From: Chloroflexota bacterium
Lineage (GTDB): Bacteria > Chloroflexota > UBA6077 > JACCZL01
Direction: 5' to 3'
DNA length: 64,000 nucleotides
Assembly (NCBI GenBank): GCA_020850535.1
Contig: JADZEM010000063.1
Location: forward strand, 1-64,000
Shown piece by piece: positions 8,401 through 16,541 of this stretch. Every line of letters starts with the position of its first letter. The stretch's first letter is position 1. Both the position numbers and the translations under genes were made by a program. The notes beneath the pieces are model-generated. The model was not told the DNA's origin. It did not search any database and saw only the letters and a program-made list of their open reading frames with translations.

Positions 8401-8461
8401 CTAGGTTGAACCGGCCCTGTTTTGCAGGCACAAACTTTTACGGGTGTAGGTCTTCCCCCTC

Positions 8462-10147
8462 ATGGTACGTATGGTCTCGGCGTTCTCGCTCGGGCGCGGT
8501 GCGACCGGAGCGGCAGCCGAGCGGCGCCGTAATCTCATCGCCATCAGCGTCGTCTCGTTCTTAGCCTCCGTCGGCTTCATGGTCGTGATGCCGTTCCTGC
8601 CGGTCCTCCTCCGCGAGGTCACTGGCGGTGATGCTGCCAGCGCCGGCCTCTGGCTGGGCCTGGCGATCAGCGTCGCGCCCCTGATGACGGCGCTGACCGC
8701 CCCGATCTGGACGGCGATCGGCGACAGATTCGGTCGCAAGGCGATGCTCGAGCGGTCGGTAGTGTGCATCGGCATCGGCATCGGGCTGATGGCGGTGGCC
8801 TCGACGGCGTGGCATGTGGTGGCGTTGCGGGCCGTCGTCGGCGGCCTCGGCGGCGTCTCGGTGGCGGCCCTGGCGGCGATCACGGCAACCACCCCCCGGC
8901 GCGAGCTTGGCCCGGCGGTCGGCACGCTCCAGGCGGCGCAGACCGCCGGCGCGATGTTCGGCCCGCTGATGGGCGGCGTGCTCGGCTCGATGCTCGGCAT
9001 GCGCGAGGCGTTCGTCCTGGCCGCGCTGATCTTCGTCCTGGCGCTCGGCCTGATCCACGTGCTGTTCACGGACATGCCGGCCCTGGTCGAGCCGCCCGTG
9101 CGCCCGACCACCCGCGAGCAGTCCCGCTCGGCCGGCGCGCTCGGCGTCGGCATCGCAGTGGCCCTGACGGCCGCCTTCCTGCTCCAGTTCATCGAGGGCA
9201 GCTTCCTGATCCTCTTCCCGATCGAGCTGGAGCGGCTGGGCGTGGCGGACGAGCACTTCGCGATGGTGTTCGGCGTCGGCCTCTCGCTGGTATACCTCGC
9301 CGCGACGATCTCGGCAGCGGTGGCCGGCCGGCTGACCGGCCGCTGGTCCGCGATGACCCTGATGGCCGGCATGGCGGCACTGGCCGTCCTGATTCTGGCG
9401 CCGATGCTCTTCGTGACGACCTACTGGCAGTTCATCGGGCTGCGGGTGCTGCTGGCGGCGCTGGCTGGCGCCGGCCCGACGCTCGCCTACGCGGCGGTAG
9501 CGGCAAGCTGCTCGCCGGAGCGGCGCGGCCAGATGGTCAGCCTGACGTCGAGCGCGGCGACGCTCGGCTGGGCGGCCAGCCCGCTGATCGCCGGCGCACT
9601 GATCCAGATCAGCCCGGCCCTGCTGGTGCTGATGAACATGGGCATCTTCGGCATCGTGGCGCTGCTGCTGATCGGCGGGCAGCGCGGGCTGTTCGATCCG
9701 CTGGGGACGCTGGTGGAGGGGCGCGGGATGCCGAGCTTCCCACGCGCCGGCCTCGCCGCGCTGCGCCCGAGCCTGGCCGGGCCGCGCGGCCTGCTCGACC
9801 GTCTCCACGCCCCGGCCACGCTGATGCCCGCGCGCAAGGTGCAGCAGCCGCGTTTCACGACCGCCGAGGTCGAGGCCGCGCTGCTGGGGCGTTCGCACGG
9901 GTCCCGGGCCCAGTCGGCGCTCGACATGGCGGCCCAGACCGCCCGCTGGATGCCGACCGAGCCACGGAAGGCGTTCCGCGAGGTGGGGCGGTACGCGGAC
10001 CGGGTGCCGGCGATCCTCTACCAGATGCGGAACGGCGGCGATCCTGAGATGATCGGGCGGGAGTTGAGCCCGCTGGGCGGCAGCTGGCCGGTCCGGCGGA
10101 CGGTCGAGATCGCGGCGGACCTGATCGCGCGGGAGCTGAACCGGTAG
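8462..10147 (+). CDS. MFS transporter with a long C-terminal extension
   Basis: Major facilitator superfamily permease of 561 aa, probably a drug/metabolite proton antiporter of the DHA1 type. The first span (LIAISVVSFLASVGFMVVMP) and the loop 2-3 signature (DRFGRKAMLERS, canonical G-x-x-x-D-R-x-G-R-R/K) are clear, followed by spans up to about residue 405. The last ~155 residues (from RGLFDPLGTLVEGRG onwards) are soluble and absent from ordinary MFS proteins of about 400 aa; I do not recognise this domain. The ATG at 8462 closely follows the candidate riboswitch, so expression may respond to cyclic di-AMP. A perfect hairpin terminator follows at 10203. Confidence 0.85.
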   Translation: MVRMVSAFSLGRGATGAAAERRRNLIAISVVSFLASVGFMVVMPFLPVLLREVTGGDAASAGLWLGLAISVAPLMTALTAPIWTAIGDRFGRKAMLERSVVCIGIGIGLMAVASTAWHVVALRAVVGGLGGVSVAALAAITATTPRRELGPAVGTLQAAQTAGAMFGPLMGGVLGSMLGMREAFVLAALIFVLALGLIHVLFTDMPALVEPPVRPTTREQSRSAGALGVGIAVALTAAFLLQFIEGSFLILFPIELERLGVADEHFAMVFGVGLSLVYLAATISAAVAGRLTGRWSAMTLMAGMAALAVLILAPMLFVTTYWQFIGLRVLLAALAGAGPTLAYAAVAASCSPERRGQMVSLTSSAATLGWAASPLIAGALIQISPALLVLMNMGIFGIVALLLIGGQRGLFDPLGTLVEGRGMPSFPRAGLAALRPSLAGPRGLLDRLHAPATLMPARKVQQPRFTTAEVEAALLGRSHGSRAQSALDMAAQTARWMPTEPRKAFREVGRYADRVPAILYQMRNGGDPEMIGRELSPLGGSWPVRRTVEIAADLIARELNR

Positions 10148-10202
10148 CGCTCCCCGGGTCGGGGCTTGACGACGAGTGACGAATTACCGCGGCGCTCCAG
10201 AT

Positions 10203-10227
10203 CTCCCACCCGACGGACGGGTGGGAG
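10203..10227. terminator. Hairpin between convergent MFS and nadR-like genes
   Basis: A perfect 10-bp stem CTCCCACCCG / CGGGTGGGAG encloses a 5-nt loop. It lies 55 bp after the MFS stop and between two convergent genes, so it could terminate either strand. There is no clear U-tract. Confidence 0.55.
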
Positions 10228-10360
10228 GCTGACCCGTTCTCCGTGTGCTGCCCTCTCCGCGTCGGAGATGATGTCGGCGAAGTCGATATGTGCGCCGCGC
10301 AGCGGGTTGGGAGTGAGGTCTTACCGGACGCAACTACCGATGATTCTCAGCCAGCGTGTT

Positions 10361-11377
10361 CTATTCCAGGGTTGGCGTGCAGCCAGGAGGCGTCTCCGGG
10401 TCGGCGTCGGACAGGAGGCGGTCGATGGCGACCGTGGCGGCGGCCAGCCGCTCGTCGGGGCGGCCATGCACCTCGACGAACGGTCGGTGCGAGCGGGTCA
10501 GCTCCTCGCGGAAACGGCTCTGGAACCAGGCGCGGCGGTGCGGCTGATCGCGGGTGCCATCATCCTCCCAGGCGATCTCCTCGCCCGTCAGGATGTGGAG
10601 GACGTGGCGGTGGCGCTCGGCGATCTGCCGGACGGCCGGCGCATCCTGGCCCATGTACAGCTCGTGCCAGAGCCAGGTGGTGAAGGCGTCGGTGTCGCAG
10701 ATCAGGACACGGTTGGCATGTCGGGCGAGCATGTCCTCCATCGCCTGCTGGGTCCGCGCGATGTGCACGAAGTCCTGGGTGCTGTAGGCCGTGGCGGCCG
10801 ACGGCAGCAGGCCATCCCAGTAGGGCCGGCCGTACTCGGGAACCCAGGCCGTCTGGTAGTGGGCGGCCAATGCTCGAGCCAGGGTCGTCTTGCCGGTCGA
10901 TTCCGCCCCGACCAGCACCACGCGCGGCACGAAATAGGCCCGTACCGGCGGCTCCAGGTAGTCGAGATGGGCCAGCGGCCGAGCCAGAATCTGCGAGGCC
11001 GAGATCGGGACGGTCGTACGGTCGGGGTCCAGGCAGACGTGATCGCAGCCGAGGTAGCCCGCGTAGGCCTCGCCGTAGCTCTCGGAGGTGAAGACCACGT
11101 CCGGCGCGCCGGGCAGCCACTCCCGCGTCAGCCGCGCCCAGAGCGCCGAGTCGTGCGGGTCGTGGTCGGCGGAGTCCCAGATGCGGACGTCCACCGTCGG
11201 GAACAGCTCGCGGAGCCAGTCGGCCCGCAGCTCGACCGGGATCGTGTCGGAGGCGTGGCGGCAGACCACCAGCGTCAGCCGCTCGACCTGCTCCAGGGCG
11301 GTGCGAATCAGGTAGCTGTGGCCCGTGTGCGGCGGGCGCAGCTTCCCGACGATCAGGCCGTGCTGCCAGCGCGTCAT
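10361..11377 (-). CDS. nadR: Bifunctional NMN adenylyltransferase/ribosylnicotinamide kinase (NadR-like)
   Basis: Cytoplasmic NAD-salvage enzyme of 338 aa. The N-terminal nucleotidyltransferase domain has GKLRPPHTGH (HxGH at residues 17-20) and the SISAS-like segment PISASQIL, and joins NMN to ATP to make NAD. The C-terminal P-loop kinase domain (Walker A GAESTGKT, residues 157-164) phosphorylates nicotinamide riboside. Unlike enterobacterial NadR there is no N-terminal DNA-binding domain, so it is an enzyme only. I use the ATG at 11377, which overlaps the pnuC stop as ATGA (translational coupling); an upstream in-frame start would run into pnuC. With pnuC it forms a riboside uptake-and-trapping pair. 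Confidence 0.88.
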   Translation of the reverse strand: MTRWQHGLIVGKLRPPHTGHSYLIRTALEQVERLTLVVCRHASDTIPVELRADWLRELFPTVDVRIWDSADHDPHDSALWARLTREWLPGAPDVVFTSESYGEAYAGYLGCDHVCLDPDRTTVPISASQILARPLAHLDYLEPPVRAYFVPRVVLVGAESTGKTTLARALAAHYQTAWVPEYGRPYWDGLLPSAATAYSTQDFVHIARTQQAMEDMLARHANRVLICDTDAFTTWLWHELYMGQDAPAVRQIAERHRHVLHILTGEEIAWEDDGTRDQPHRRAWFQSRFREELTRSHRPFVEVHGRPDERLAAATVAIDRLLSDADPETPPGCTPTLE

Positions 11378-12099
11378 GCGCCAGCCTCCCGGACGGCCAG
11401 GGCCGGGATGACAGTCGTACGCGCGGACTGCTGCCGCCGCATGATGGCGCGCCACTCCACCAGCCCGCGCAGGCACACCAGCAGGAACACGGCGTAGAGG
11501 ACGGCGGTCAGCGGCAACTCACGGGAGACGTACATCGGCACGTAGATGATGTCCGCGGCGATCCAGGCGTACCAGTTCTCGACGAAGCGACGCATCAGCA
11601 GCCACTGCGCCACCACGCTGATGCCGGTGGTGATGGCGTCCAGGGCCGGCGCGGCGCTGTCGAGCAGGATGCCGCCGTGCCACATCAGGGCGGTCAGGGC
11701 CGCGCCGCCAGCCAGGACGCCGACCGCTTCGAGCGGGCCGACGTGGCCGATCGGCTTCTCGGTGCGGCCGGCCCCGCCGTAGGTCCAGGCCCACCAGCCC
11801 CACAGGCCCGAGAGCACGTAGAAGACGTTCAGGCTCATATCGAAGTAGAGGCGCGCGCCGAAGAACAGGACGACGAAGAGGGCCGAGTTGGCGACGCCAA
11901 TCGGCCAGTTCCAGACGTTGTTGCGGGCCGCCAGCCAGACCGTCCAGGCGCCCGTGACGAAGGCCAGCAGCTCGGTGGCGTCGAGCGGGACGGGCAGCAG
12001 GCCGAGCCAGTGCCCGGCGACGACGCCGACCGAGAGCAGGGCGGCCAGGACGTAGAGCGCGACCGTGAGTTGAGGTGAGGGCGAGCGAGACACAGGCAT
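11374..12099 (-). CDS. pnuC: Nicotinamide riboside transporter PnuC
   Basis: Integral membrane protein of about 241 aa, PnuC family, a facilitator for nicotinamide riboside that is trapped by NadR phosphorylation. The family core is clear: an aromatic/Asn-rich stretch (NNVWNWPIGVANS), then FDMSLNVFYVLSGLWGWWAW and later ENWYAWIAADIIYVPMYV. An extra hydrophobic span (LTVALYVLAALLSVG) precedes the core. I prefer the ATG at 12099; an in-frame GTG at 12144 would add a hydrophobic 15-residue tail and leave only about 11 nt of leader from the predicted promoter. The stop overlaps the nadR start by 4 bp. Confidence 0.88.
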   Translation of the reverse strand: MPVSRSPSPQLTVALYVLAALLSVGVVAGHWLGLLPVPLDATELLAFVTGAWTVWLAARNNVWNWPIGVANSALFVVLFFGARLYFDMSLNVFYVLSGLWGWWAWTYGGAGRTEKPIGHVGPLEAVGVLAGGAALTALMWHGGILLDSAAPALDAITTGISVVAQWLLMRRFVENWYAWIAADIIYVPMYVSRELPLTAVLYAVFLLVCLRGLVEWRAIMRRQQSARTTVIPALAVREAGA

Positions 12100-12161
12100 G
12101 AGCAAGGCCCCCGACGCGAGCAGCAGAGGCGCCGCACCCACCACTCGCCGAATTCAACTCT

Positions 12162-12191
12162 AGTCTAGTCTAACTTGGTTGACAGGTCAAC
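12162..12191 (-). promoter_or_regulatory. pnuC-nadR promoter with overlapping palindromic operator
   Basis: On the minus strand TTGACC (12190-12185) and TAGACT (12167-12162) are 17 bp apart. The perfect palindrome GTTGAC-CT-GTCAAC (12178-12191) covers the -35 box, the expected place for a repressor. The regulator is not encoded nearby; an NAD-responsive repressor (NrtR/NiaR type) is a guess from context. Confidence 0.5.
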
Positions 12192-12309
12192 TGCCCGCTT
12201 CGCCCTGGCCGCGGCACGGCCGTCGGCATCGGATCGACGGGGGCATCGTCAGGCACACCCTCCGCCAGCTCCCCACGCCAGCCCCTGCCCGTCGCCAGTG
12301 TATGCTCGC

Positions 12310-12460
12310 TCAGTCCACCGGCCGCCGCTCCTTCTGGACGGCGTTCATCACGTCCCGCCGGGTGGCCATGTGCAGGTAGCCGAGGAGCGAGGCCTTCGTC
12401 GGATCGTACTACGCGGGCCGGCGGGCGACGGCGAGCAGCAGCCGCCGATGCAGCGCACGG
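12310..12460 (-). pseudogene. Remnant of a sigma-70/ECF-like sigma factor gene
   Basis: Reading the minus strand through one TAG codon (12411-12409) gives HRRLLLAVARRPA-stop-YDPTKASLLGYLHMATRR and then DVMNAVQKERRPVD ending at TGA 12312-12310. The part after the stop matches the pattern of region 2 of short sigma factors (YDPxxxxLxxYLxxxARRDxLNxLRxERR). The same reading frame continues on both sides, so a CAG/GAG to TAG change is the simplest cause. Both ends are missing: there is no region 4 and no convincing start. The rest of the 12192-12633 gap holds nothing else I can recognise. Confidence 0.45.
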
Positions 12461-12618
12461 TCGCCTGCTTGCTCGGGACCGTCGCCGAGGCTGCTCCCCG
12501 CCGCGGCCACGCCTGTGCCCCCTTGCTCACCGTGCACGGCATTGTGACACGCCGACGATCCGCATGAGGATGTCGCACGCACGAGAGCGCCAACAGTGTC
12601 GCGCATTCAGAACATCTG

Positions 12619-12627
12619 TGCTATGCT
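12619..12627 (+). promoter_or_regulatory. Extended -10 element before the radical SAM gene
   Basis: TGC-TATGCT is an extended -10 motif. It ends 6 bp before the ATG at 12634, so the transcript could be leaderless or nearly so. No -35 match was seen. Confidence 0.3.
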
Positions 12628-12633
12628 GGAGGC

Positions 12634-13578
12634 ATGCCTCGCCCCGAGTACGTCCCGATCCAGTGCAAATCGGCCCTCAACCGCGTCCAGGGGATGCCGT
12701 TCAAATGGTCGTTGAACCCGTACGCGGGGTGCGTGCACGCCTGTGTGTACTGCTATGCCCGCTCGCACTATCAACTGGCGGGGCACGGTGATGCCGGGCG
12801 GGAGTTCGAGACCCGGATCCTGGTCAAGTCCAACATCGCGGAGGTGCTGCGGCGCGAGCTGCGGCGGCCGTCGTGGTCGTTCGAGCTGGTGTCGCTCGGG
12901 ACGGTGACGGACTGCTACCAGCCGGCCGAAGGGCGCTTCCGAGTCACGCGGGCCTGCCTGGAGACCCTGGCCGACTGTGCCAACCCGCTCGGCATGGTGA
13001 CGAAGTCGCCGCTGGTCCTCCGCGACCTGGACATCCTGGCCCCGCTGGCCCGGCAGGCGAAGGTCAGGATCTTCTTCACCATCACGACCGTCGATCTGGA
13101 CCTCTGGCGCACCATCGAGCCGGGCACGGCAAACCCGTTCAAGCGGCTCGCGGTGATGCAGCGGCTCAACGAGGCAGGCGTGCCGGCGGGGGTGCTGCTC
13201 GCGCCGATCCTGCCCGGGCTGACGGACTCGTCGGCCTCGCTGGAGGCGGTCGCGCAGGCGGCCGCCGAGCACCGAGCGGCCTTTCTCGGCACCAGCACCT
13301 TGCGGCTTGCGCCCGTCGTCAAGGAACAGTACCTCGGGTTTGTGGACCGCGAGCACCCGGATCTGCTGCCTCGCTACGAGCGCGCCTACCCGGGCCGCGA
13401 GGCGCCCCAGGCGTACCAGCAGGCGCTGGATGCGCGCGTCGAACGGATCCGCGAGCGCTACGGCTTCGCGGAGCGCTCGATGCGGAAGGCTGGCCTCAGC
13501 TCGGCGGCCGAGCCGCTGCCTGCGGACCCGCTCCCGCGGCGCGTCGGGCCGCAACTGCTGCTCCCGATGATCTCGTAG
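12634..13578 (+). CDS. Radical SAM protein, Rv2578c/SplB-like family
   Basis: Iron-sulfur S-adenosylmethionine radical enzyme of 314 aa, related to the spore photoproduct lyase-like COG1533 proteins. The 4Fe-4S-binding cluster CVHACVYC (C-x3-C-x2-C) follows the conserved N-terminal block KSALNRVQGMPFKWSLNPYA. The reaction is unknown for this subfamily. The ATG at 12634 is kept because the conserved block begins directly after it, although GGAGG lies only 1 bp upstream. The last ~97 codons are duplicated at 21844-22134 with six differences, all silent, so this copy appears to be the functional one. Confidence 0.85.
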   Translation: MPRPEYVPIQCKSALNRVQGMPFKWSLNPYAGCVHACVYCYARSHYQLAGHGDAGREFETRILVKSNIAEVLRRELRRPSWSFELVSLGTVTDCYQPAEGRFRVTRACLETLADCANPLGMVTKSPLVLRDLDILAPLARQAKVRIFFTITTVDLDLWRTIEPGTANPFKRLAVMQRLNEAGVPAGVLLAPILPGLTDSSASLEAVAQAAAEHRAAFLGTSTLRLAPVVKEQYLGFVDREHPDLLPRYERAYPGREAPQAYQQALDARVERIRERYGFAERSMRKAGLSSAAEPLPADPLPRRVGPQLLLPMIS

Positions 13579-13697
13579 CCGGCCGGCACGTCGGGGTTCT
13601 ATCTGCTGCTGGAGGAGTGCGCACGGGCCTGGCGGGCTCGCGCGCGACCGCTGTCCCAGACATCTGGGTTCGCAAGCCGGTGTGGGCGCTCGCCAGC
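13288..13697. repeat. 410-bp direct repeat, copy A (left end of catabolic island)
   Basis: This segment covers the 3' end of the radical SAM gene and the last 33 codons of the convergent hydroxyacid dehydrogenase gene. It recurs in direct orientation at 21844-22253 (offset 8556 bp) with about seven substitutions. Recombination between the copies would remove 8556 bp. Confidence 0.9.
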
Positions 13698-14615
13698 CAG
13701 GAAACGGTCGATGTTGTCGAGCGTCAACGGGGTCTTGTACTGCTCGCTCTCGAAAGAACCACCGGCCACATGGGGCGTCGCGACGACGTTGTCGAGTGCG
13801 AGCAACGGATTGTCCGGTGGAGTCGGCTCGACCTCGAAGGTGTCCAGTCCGGCCGCCAGGATGCGACGCTCGGCGAGCGCTCGGTAGAGGGCCGACTCGT
13901 CGATGACTCGCCCACGGGCGGCATTGATCAGGATGGCCGTTGGCTTCATCAGGCTCAGCTCACGCTCGCCGATCATACGGTCGGTGTCCCTGGTGTGCGG
14001 CACGCACAGCACCACGATGTCTGACTCTCGGAGCAGGGTGTCAAGGGACACGGAGCGGATGCCCGCCAGAATCATGCCGTCCGGTCGGGAGGTCCGCTGG
14101 TAGGAGATGGAGTGGGCGCCGAAGCCTGCCACGCGTTTCGCGACGTGCAGGCCGATGTGCCCCAGCCCGATGATACCAACCGTCTTGCCGGCCAGTTCAT
14201 ACGGTGGTCGTGGCGGATCGACACGGTCCCAGATGCCCATCCGCATGTTGATGATGTCGCGCGCCGCATTTCGCAGGCAGAGTAACGTGAGCATCAGAAT
14301 GTGGTCGGCGACCGACGACGCATTCATCCCGACATTCAGCGTCAGCAGGATGCCGTGATCGCTGAGCGCCTCGACATCAAAATGGTCCGCTCCGGAGCCA
14401 CCTTTGACCAGCAACTGGAGGTTCGGAAGCTGCTCGATCATCTCGCGGCTGAGCACGTACGGGCCAGACCGACCCGACAGGAGGATCTCGCAATCCCGAA
14501 TCTGGTCGATCAAGACATCAGCCGCGGTCGTCTCGGTCCGCACGAACACGATATCGTGGCCGACGAAGCGTCCGTCTACCGCCTCTCGATAGCGCTCGTC
14601 AATCGCGAGACGCAT
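13599..14615 (-). CDS. D-isomer-specific 2-hydroxyacid dehydrogenase
   Basis: NAD(P)-dependent oxidoreductase of 338 aa (phosphoglycerate dehydrogenase/glyoxylate-hydroxypyruvate reductase family). The nucleotide-binding motif GIIGLGHIG is central. The catalytic Arg (INAARGRVID), Glu (FEVEPTPPDNPL) and His (ATPHVAGGSFES) are all present. The ATG at 14615 has a GGAGGGGAGG ribosome-binding site; upstream in-frame codons would overlap the transporter gene and are rejected. It lies 85 bp after the binding-protein gene and is probably co-transcribed from the Crp-type promoter at 16433-16475. The C-terminal 33 codons lie inside direct repeat copy A. In context it probably reduces a 2-ketoacid formed from the imported sugar acid. 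Confidence 0.88.
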   Translation of the reverse strand: MRLAIDERYREAVDGRFVGHDIVFVRTETTAADVLIDQIRDCEILLSGRSGPYVLSREMIEQLPNLQLLVKGGSGADHFDVEALSDHGILLTLNVGMNASSVADHILMLTLLCLRNAARDIINMRMGIWDRVDPPRPPYELAGKTVGIIGLGHIGLHVAKRVAGFGAHSISYQRTSRPDGMILAGIRSVSLDTLLRESDIVVLCVPHTRDTDRMIGERELSLMKPTAILINAARGRVIDESALYRALAERRILAAGLDTFEVEPTPPDNPLLALDNVVATPHVAGGSFESEQYKTPLTLDNIDRFLAGERPHRLANPDVWDSGRARARQARAHSSSSR

Positions 14616-14700
14616 GGCACCCTCCCCTCCTGCACACACGGGGCAGTCCCGCTCGCGCCAGGCAAGCGGGACCACGACGTGAGCGTCGGCGACGCTACAG

Positions 14701-16392
14701 TCAGTCCTGAAGCTGCATCTCGTTGAACTTCCACAGGTTGTCGGTTCGCGGCGTCCAGACGAGCTTCGCCGACGCACCGTGAATGTAGTCCAGCCCGAAG
14801 AGCGGCAGCACCCAGTAGTTGTCGTAGGCGGTCTTCCACAGCTCTTCGTACAACTTCCGCCGCTCGTCGCCACTGGCAGCAGATGCCTGGGCCATCTTCT
14901 TGGTGAATGCCTCGTCGCAGAAGTGGGAGAAGCGACCTTCACAGCCGTAGTAGGCGTCCATCACGCGCGATGAATCGAACGTCGGGTTGGACGCTGCCGT
15001 CATGAACGTGTCGGATCGCTTCTCGCCCGGCTTGACTGCGAACAGCGTCTCCCGCCACTGGCCGGCTTCCATGATCCGAGGCGTCATCTTGAGGCCGGTG
15101 CTCGCACTCACCGCGTTCGCCACCGCCTCGCCCAGTTCCGAGATGCGGGCGAAGTTCGCCTCACGGATCACCAGTTCGAGTGCCGTGCCACTTGCCCCGG
15201 CCTCCTGCACCAGTTGCTTCGCCTTTGCAGCATCAACCGGATACGGCTTGAGGGTCGGGCTGGAGCCGAACGACTGGCCGCGCACCATCTGACCATTCGC
15301 GCTGGTGGAGAAACCCGGGTAGAACGCCTCCATCAGCATGTTGGTGTCAATGGCGTACGCAATGGCCTGGCGAACACGGATGTCCTTCAGCGCCGGGTGC
15401 TCGGTGTTGAGGCGGATACCGACCATCTCGGTGGTCTTCTCGACCACCGACTTCGGCATCTGCTTCGCCATCTCTGTCGGGATCGAGAATGCCAGTTGCG
15501 CCTCGCCAGCCTGGACCATTGAAGCGCGGACGCTAGCTTCCTTGCGGGGAATGATCTTGACCTCGGCGATAGTCGGCTTTGGCGTGCCCCAGTACTCGGG
15601 GTTGGCCTTGAGCGTGATGTAGCTGCCACGCTGCCAGTCACTCAGGGAGTACGGGCCGGTGCCGACGGCCGTCACCGACATCTTGTCTTCCGACGTCTCC
15701 TTGAGCCACTTCGCCGGCGCGATCTTGAACTTGATGAGCTTATTCGGCAGGATCGGGTCCGGAGCAGTGGTCGTGAGATCGACGGTGTAGTCATCCACCT
15801 TCGTGGCCGGAAAGCCGAGCGTCGAATAGTCGCCGTTGCAGCGGTTCGTACGCGTCGACGGGTTCAGCTCATGGTCGACGGTCTCCACCACCGAGTCGGC
15901 ATTCATCGGCTCACCGTTCTGGAACTTGATCCCCTGCCGAAGTTTGAAGCGCCAGGTCGTGGGGCTGGTCTGTTGCCAGCTCTCAGCGAGTAGCCCGACG
16001 ATCTTGCCGTCGTTGTCGATACTGGTCAACGATTCGTAGATGTTGCGGACGGTGAAGTCGGCAAGGAGGGAGCAGCCCATCTTCGGCATCAAGCCGTTCT
16101 CAGGCTCGCCTTCGACGGCGATGACCAGTTGGCCCCTCGGGGCGGCTGCTGGCTTGGCCGCTTCGGCTGGCTTCGCGGCGGCGGGAGCCACCGTGGGCTT
16201 CGCCGCCTCGGCGGGTTTCGCGGCCTCGGCAGACTTCGCCACCTCGGTCGGCCTGGCCGGCGAGACCGCCTCGGCGGGTTTCGCGGGCGCCGTTGTTGCG
16301 GCGGGTGGTGTGGGCTGAGCGCAGCCGGTCACCATTGTCGCGACCAGCGCCGCAAGAACAACGCGTCGAGCGCGCGGCGAGAACAGTCGCAT
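14701..16392 (-). CDS. ABC transporter substrate-binding lipoprotein (family 5)
   Basis: Solute-binding lipoprotein of 563 aa, DppA/OppA fold. The start at 16392 (GGGAGAGG ribosome-binding site) gives a classical Sec/lipobox leader MRLFSPRARRVVLAALVATM with lipobox VTGC, Cys24. A tether built of repeated A-K-P-A-E-A units (about residues 25-95) precedes the folded domain at RGQLVIAVEGEPENG. Longer in-frame readings add unconvincing residues. The permeases at 16542-18423 are its likely partners. A Crp-type site with a matching -10 box sits 68 bp upstream of the start. In this locus the ligand is more likely a sugar acid or oligosaccharide than a peptide (inference from neighbours). Confidence 0.9.
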   Translation of the reverse strand: MRLFSPRARRVVLAALVATMVTGCAQPTPPAATTAPAKPAEAVSPARPTEVAKSAEAAKPAEAAKPTVAPAAAKPAEAAKPAAAPRGQLVIAVEGEPENGLMPKMGCSLLADFTVRNIYESLTSIDNDGKIVGLLAESWQQTSPTTWRFKLRQGIKFQNGEPMNADSVVETVDHELNPSTRTNRCNGDYSTLGFPATKVDDYTVDLTTTAPDPILPNKLIKFKIAPAKWLKETSEDKMSVTAVGTGPYSLSDWQRGSYITLKANPEYWGTPKPTIAEVKIIPRKEASVRASMVQAGEAQLAFSIPTEMAKQMPKSVVEKTTEMVGIRLNTEHPALKDIRVRQAIAYAIDTNMLMEAFYPGFSTSANGQMVRGQSFGSSPTLKPYPVDAAKAKQLVQEAGASGTALELVIREANFARISELGEAVANAVSASTGLKMTPRIMEAGQWRETLFAVKPGEKRSDTFMTAASNPTFDSSRVMDAYYGCEGRFSHFCDEAFTKKMAQASAASGDERRKLYEELWKTAYDNYWVLPLFGLDYIHGASAKLVWTPRTDNLWKFNEMQLQD

Positions 16393-16432
16393 CTTGCCTC
16401 TCCCTTGAAGCGAGGTTTCGGTTCCTGCCGTG

Positions 16433-16475
16433 AGCATAGGGGGGGTCGGGGACGATTTCTGTCGGCCGGCCGACA
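16433..16475 (-). promoter_or_regulatory. Crp-type promoter 1 (binding protein and dehydrogenase)
   Basis: The perfect palindrome TGTCG-GCCGGC-CGACA lies at 16460-16475. A -10 box TATGCT (minus strand 16438-16433) follows after 21 bp. With +1 at 16426 the site centre is at -41.5, the class II Crp activator position. No -35 box is present, as expected for an activator-dependent promoter. Confidence 0.65.
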
Positions 16476-16541
16476 ACTCTGACGAGGAGGTCTGCCGTGA
16501 GTTGACGGTTCCTGTCGGGGCTGGCGTGGCCAGCGCGGCGT

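Noticed and set aside
8561-9898. Open frame of 445 codons on - opposite the MFS gene
   Set aside because: Its composition (Arg, Gln, His, Ala) is typical of antisense frames in high-G+C genes and no domain is recognisable.
10166-11497. Open frame of 443 codons on + opposite the nadR-like gene
   Set aside because: Antisense shadow of a gene with intact HxGH and Walker A motifs; also overlaps pnuC.
12175-12567. Possible small gene of 130 codons on + upstream of the radical SAM gene
   Set aside because: Pro/His/Arg-rich, no ribosome-binding site, and it overlaps the pnuC promoter and the sigma-factor remnant.
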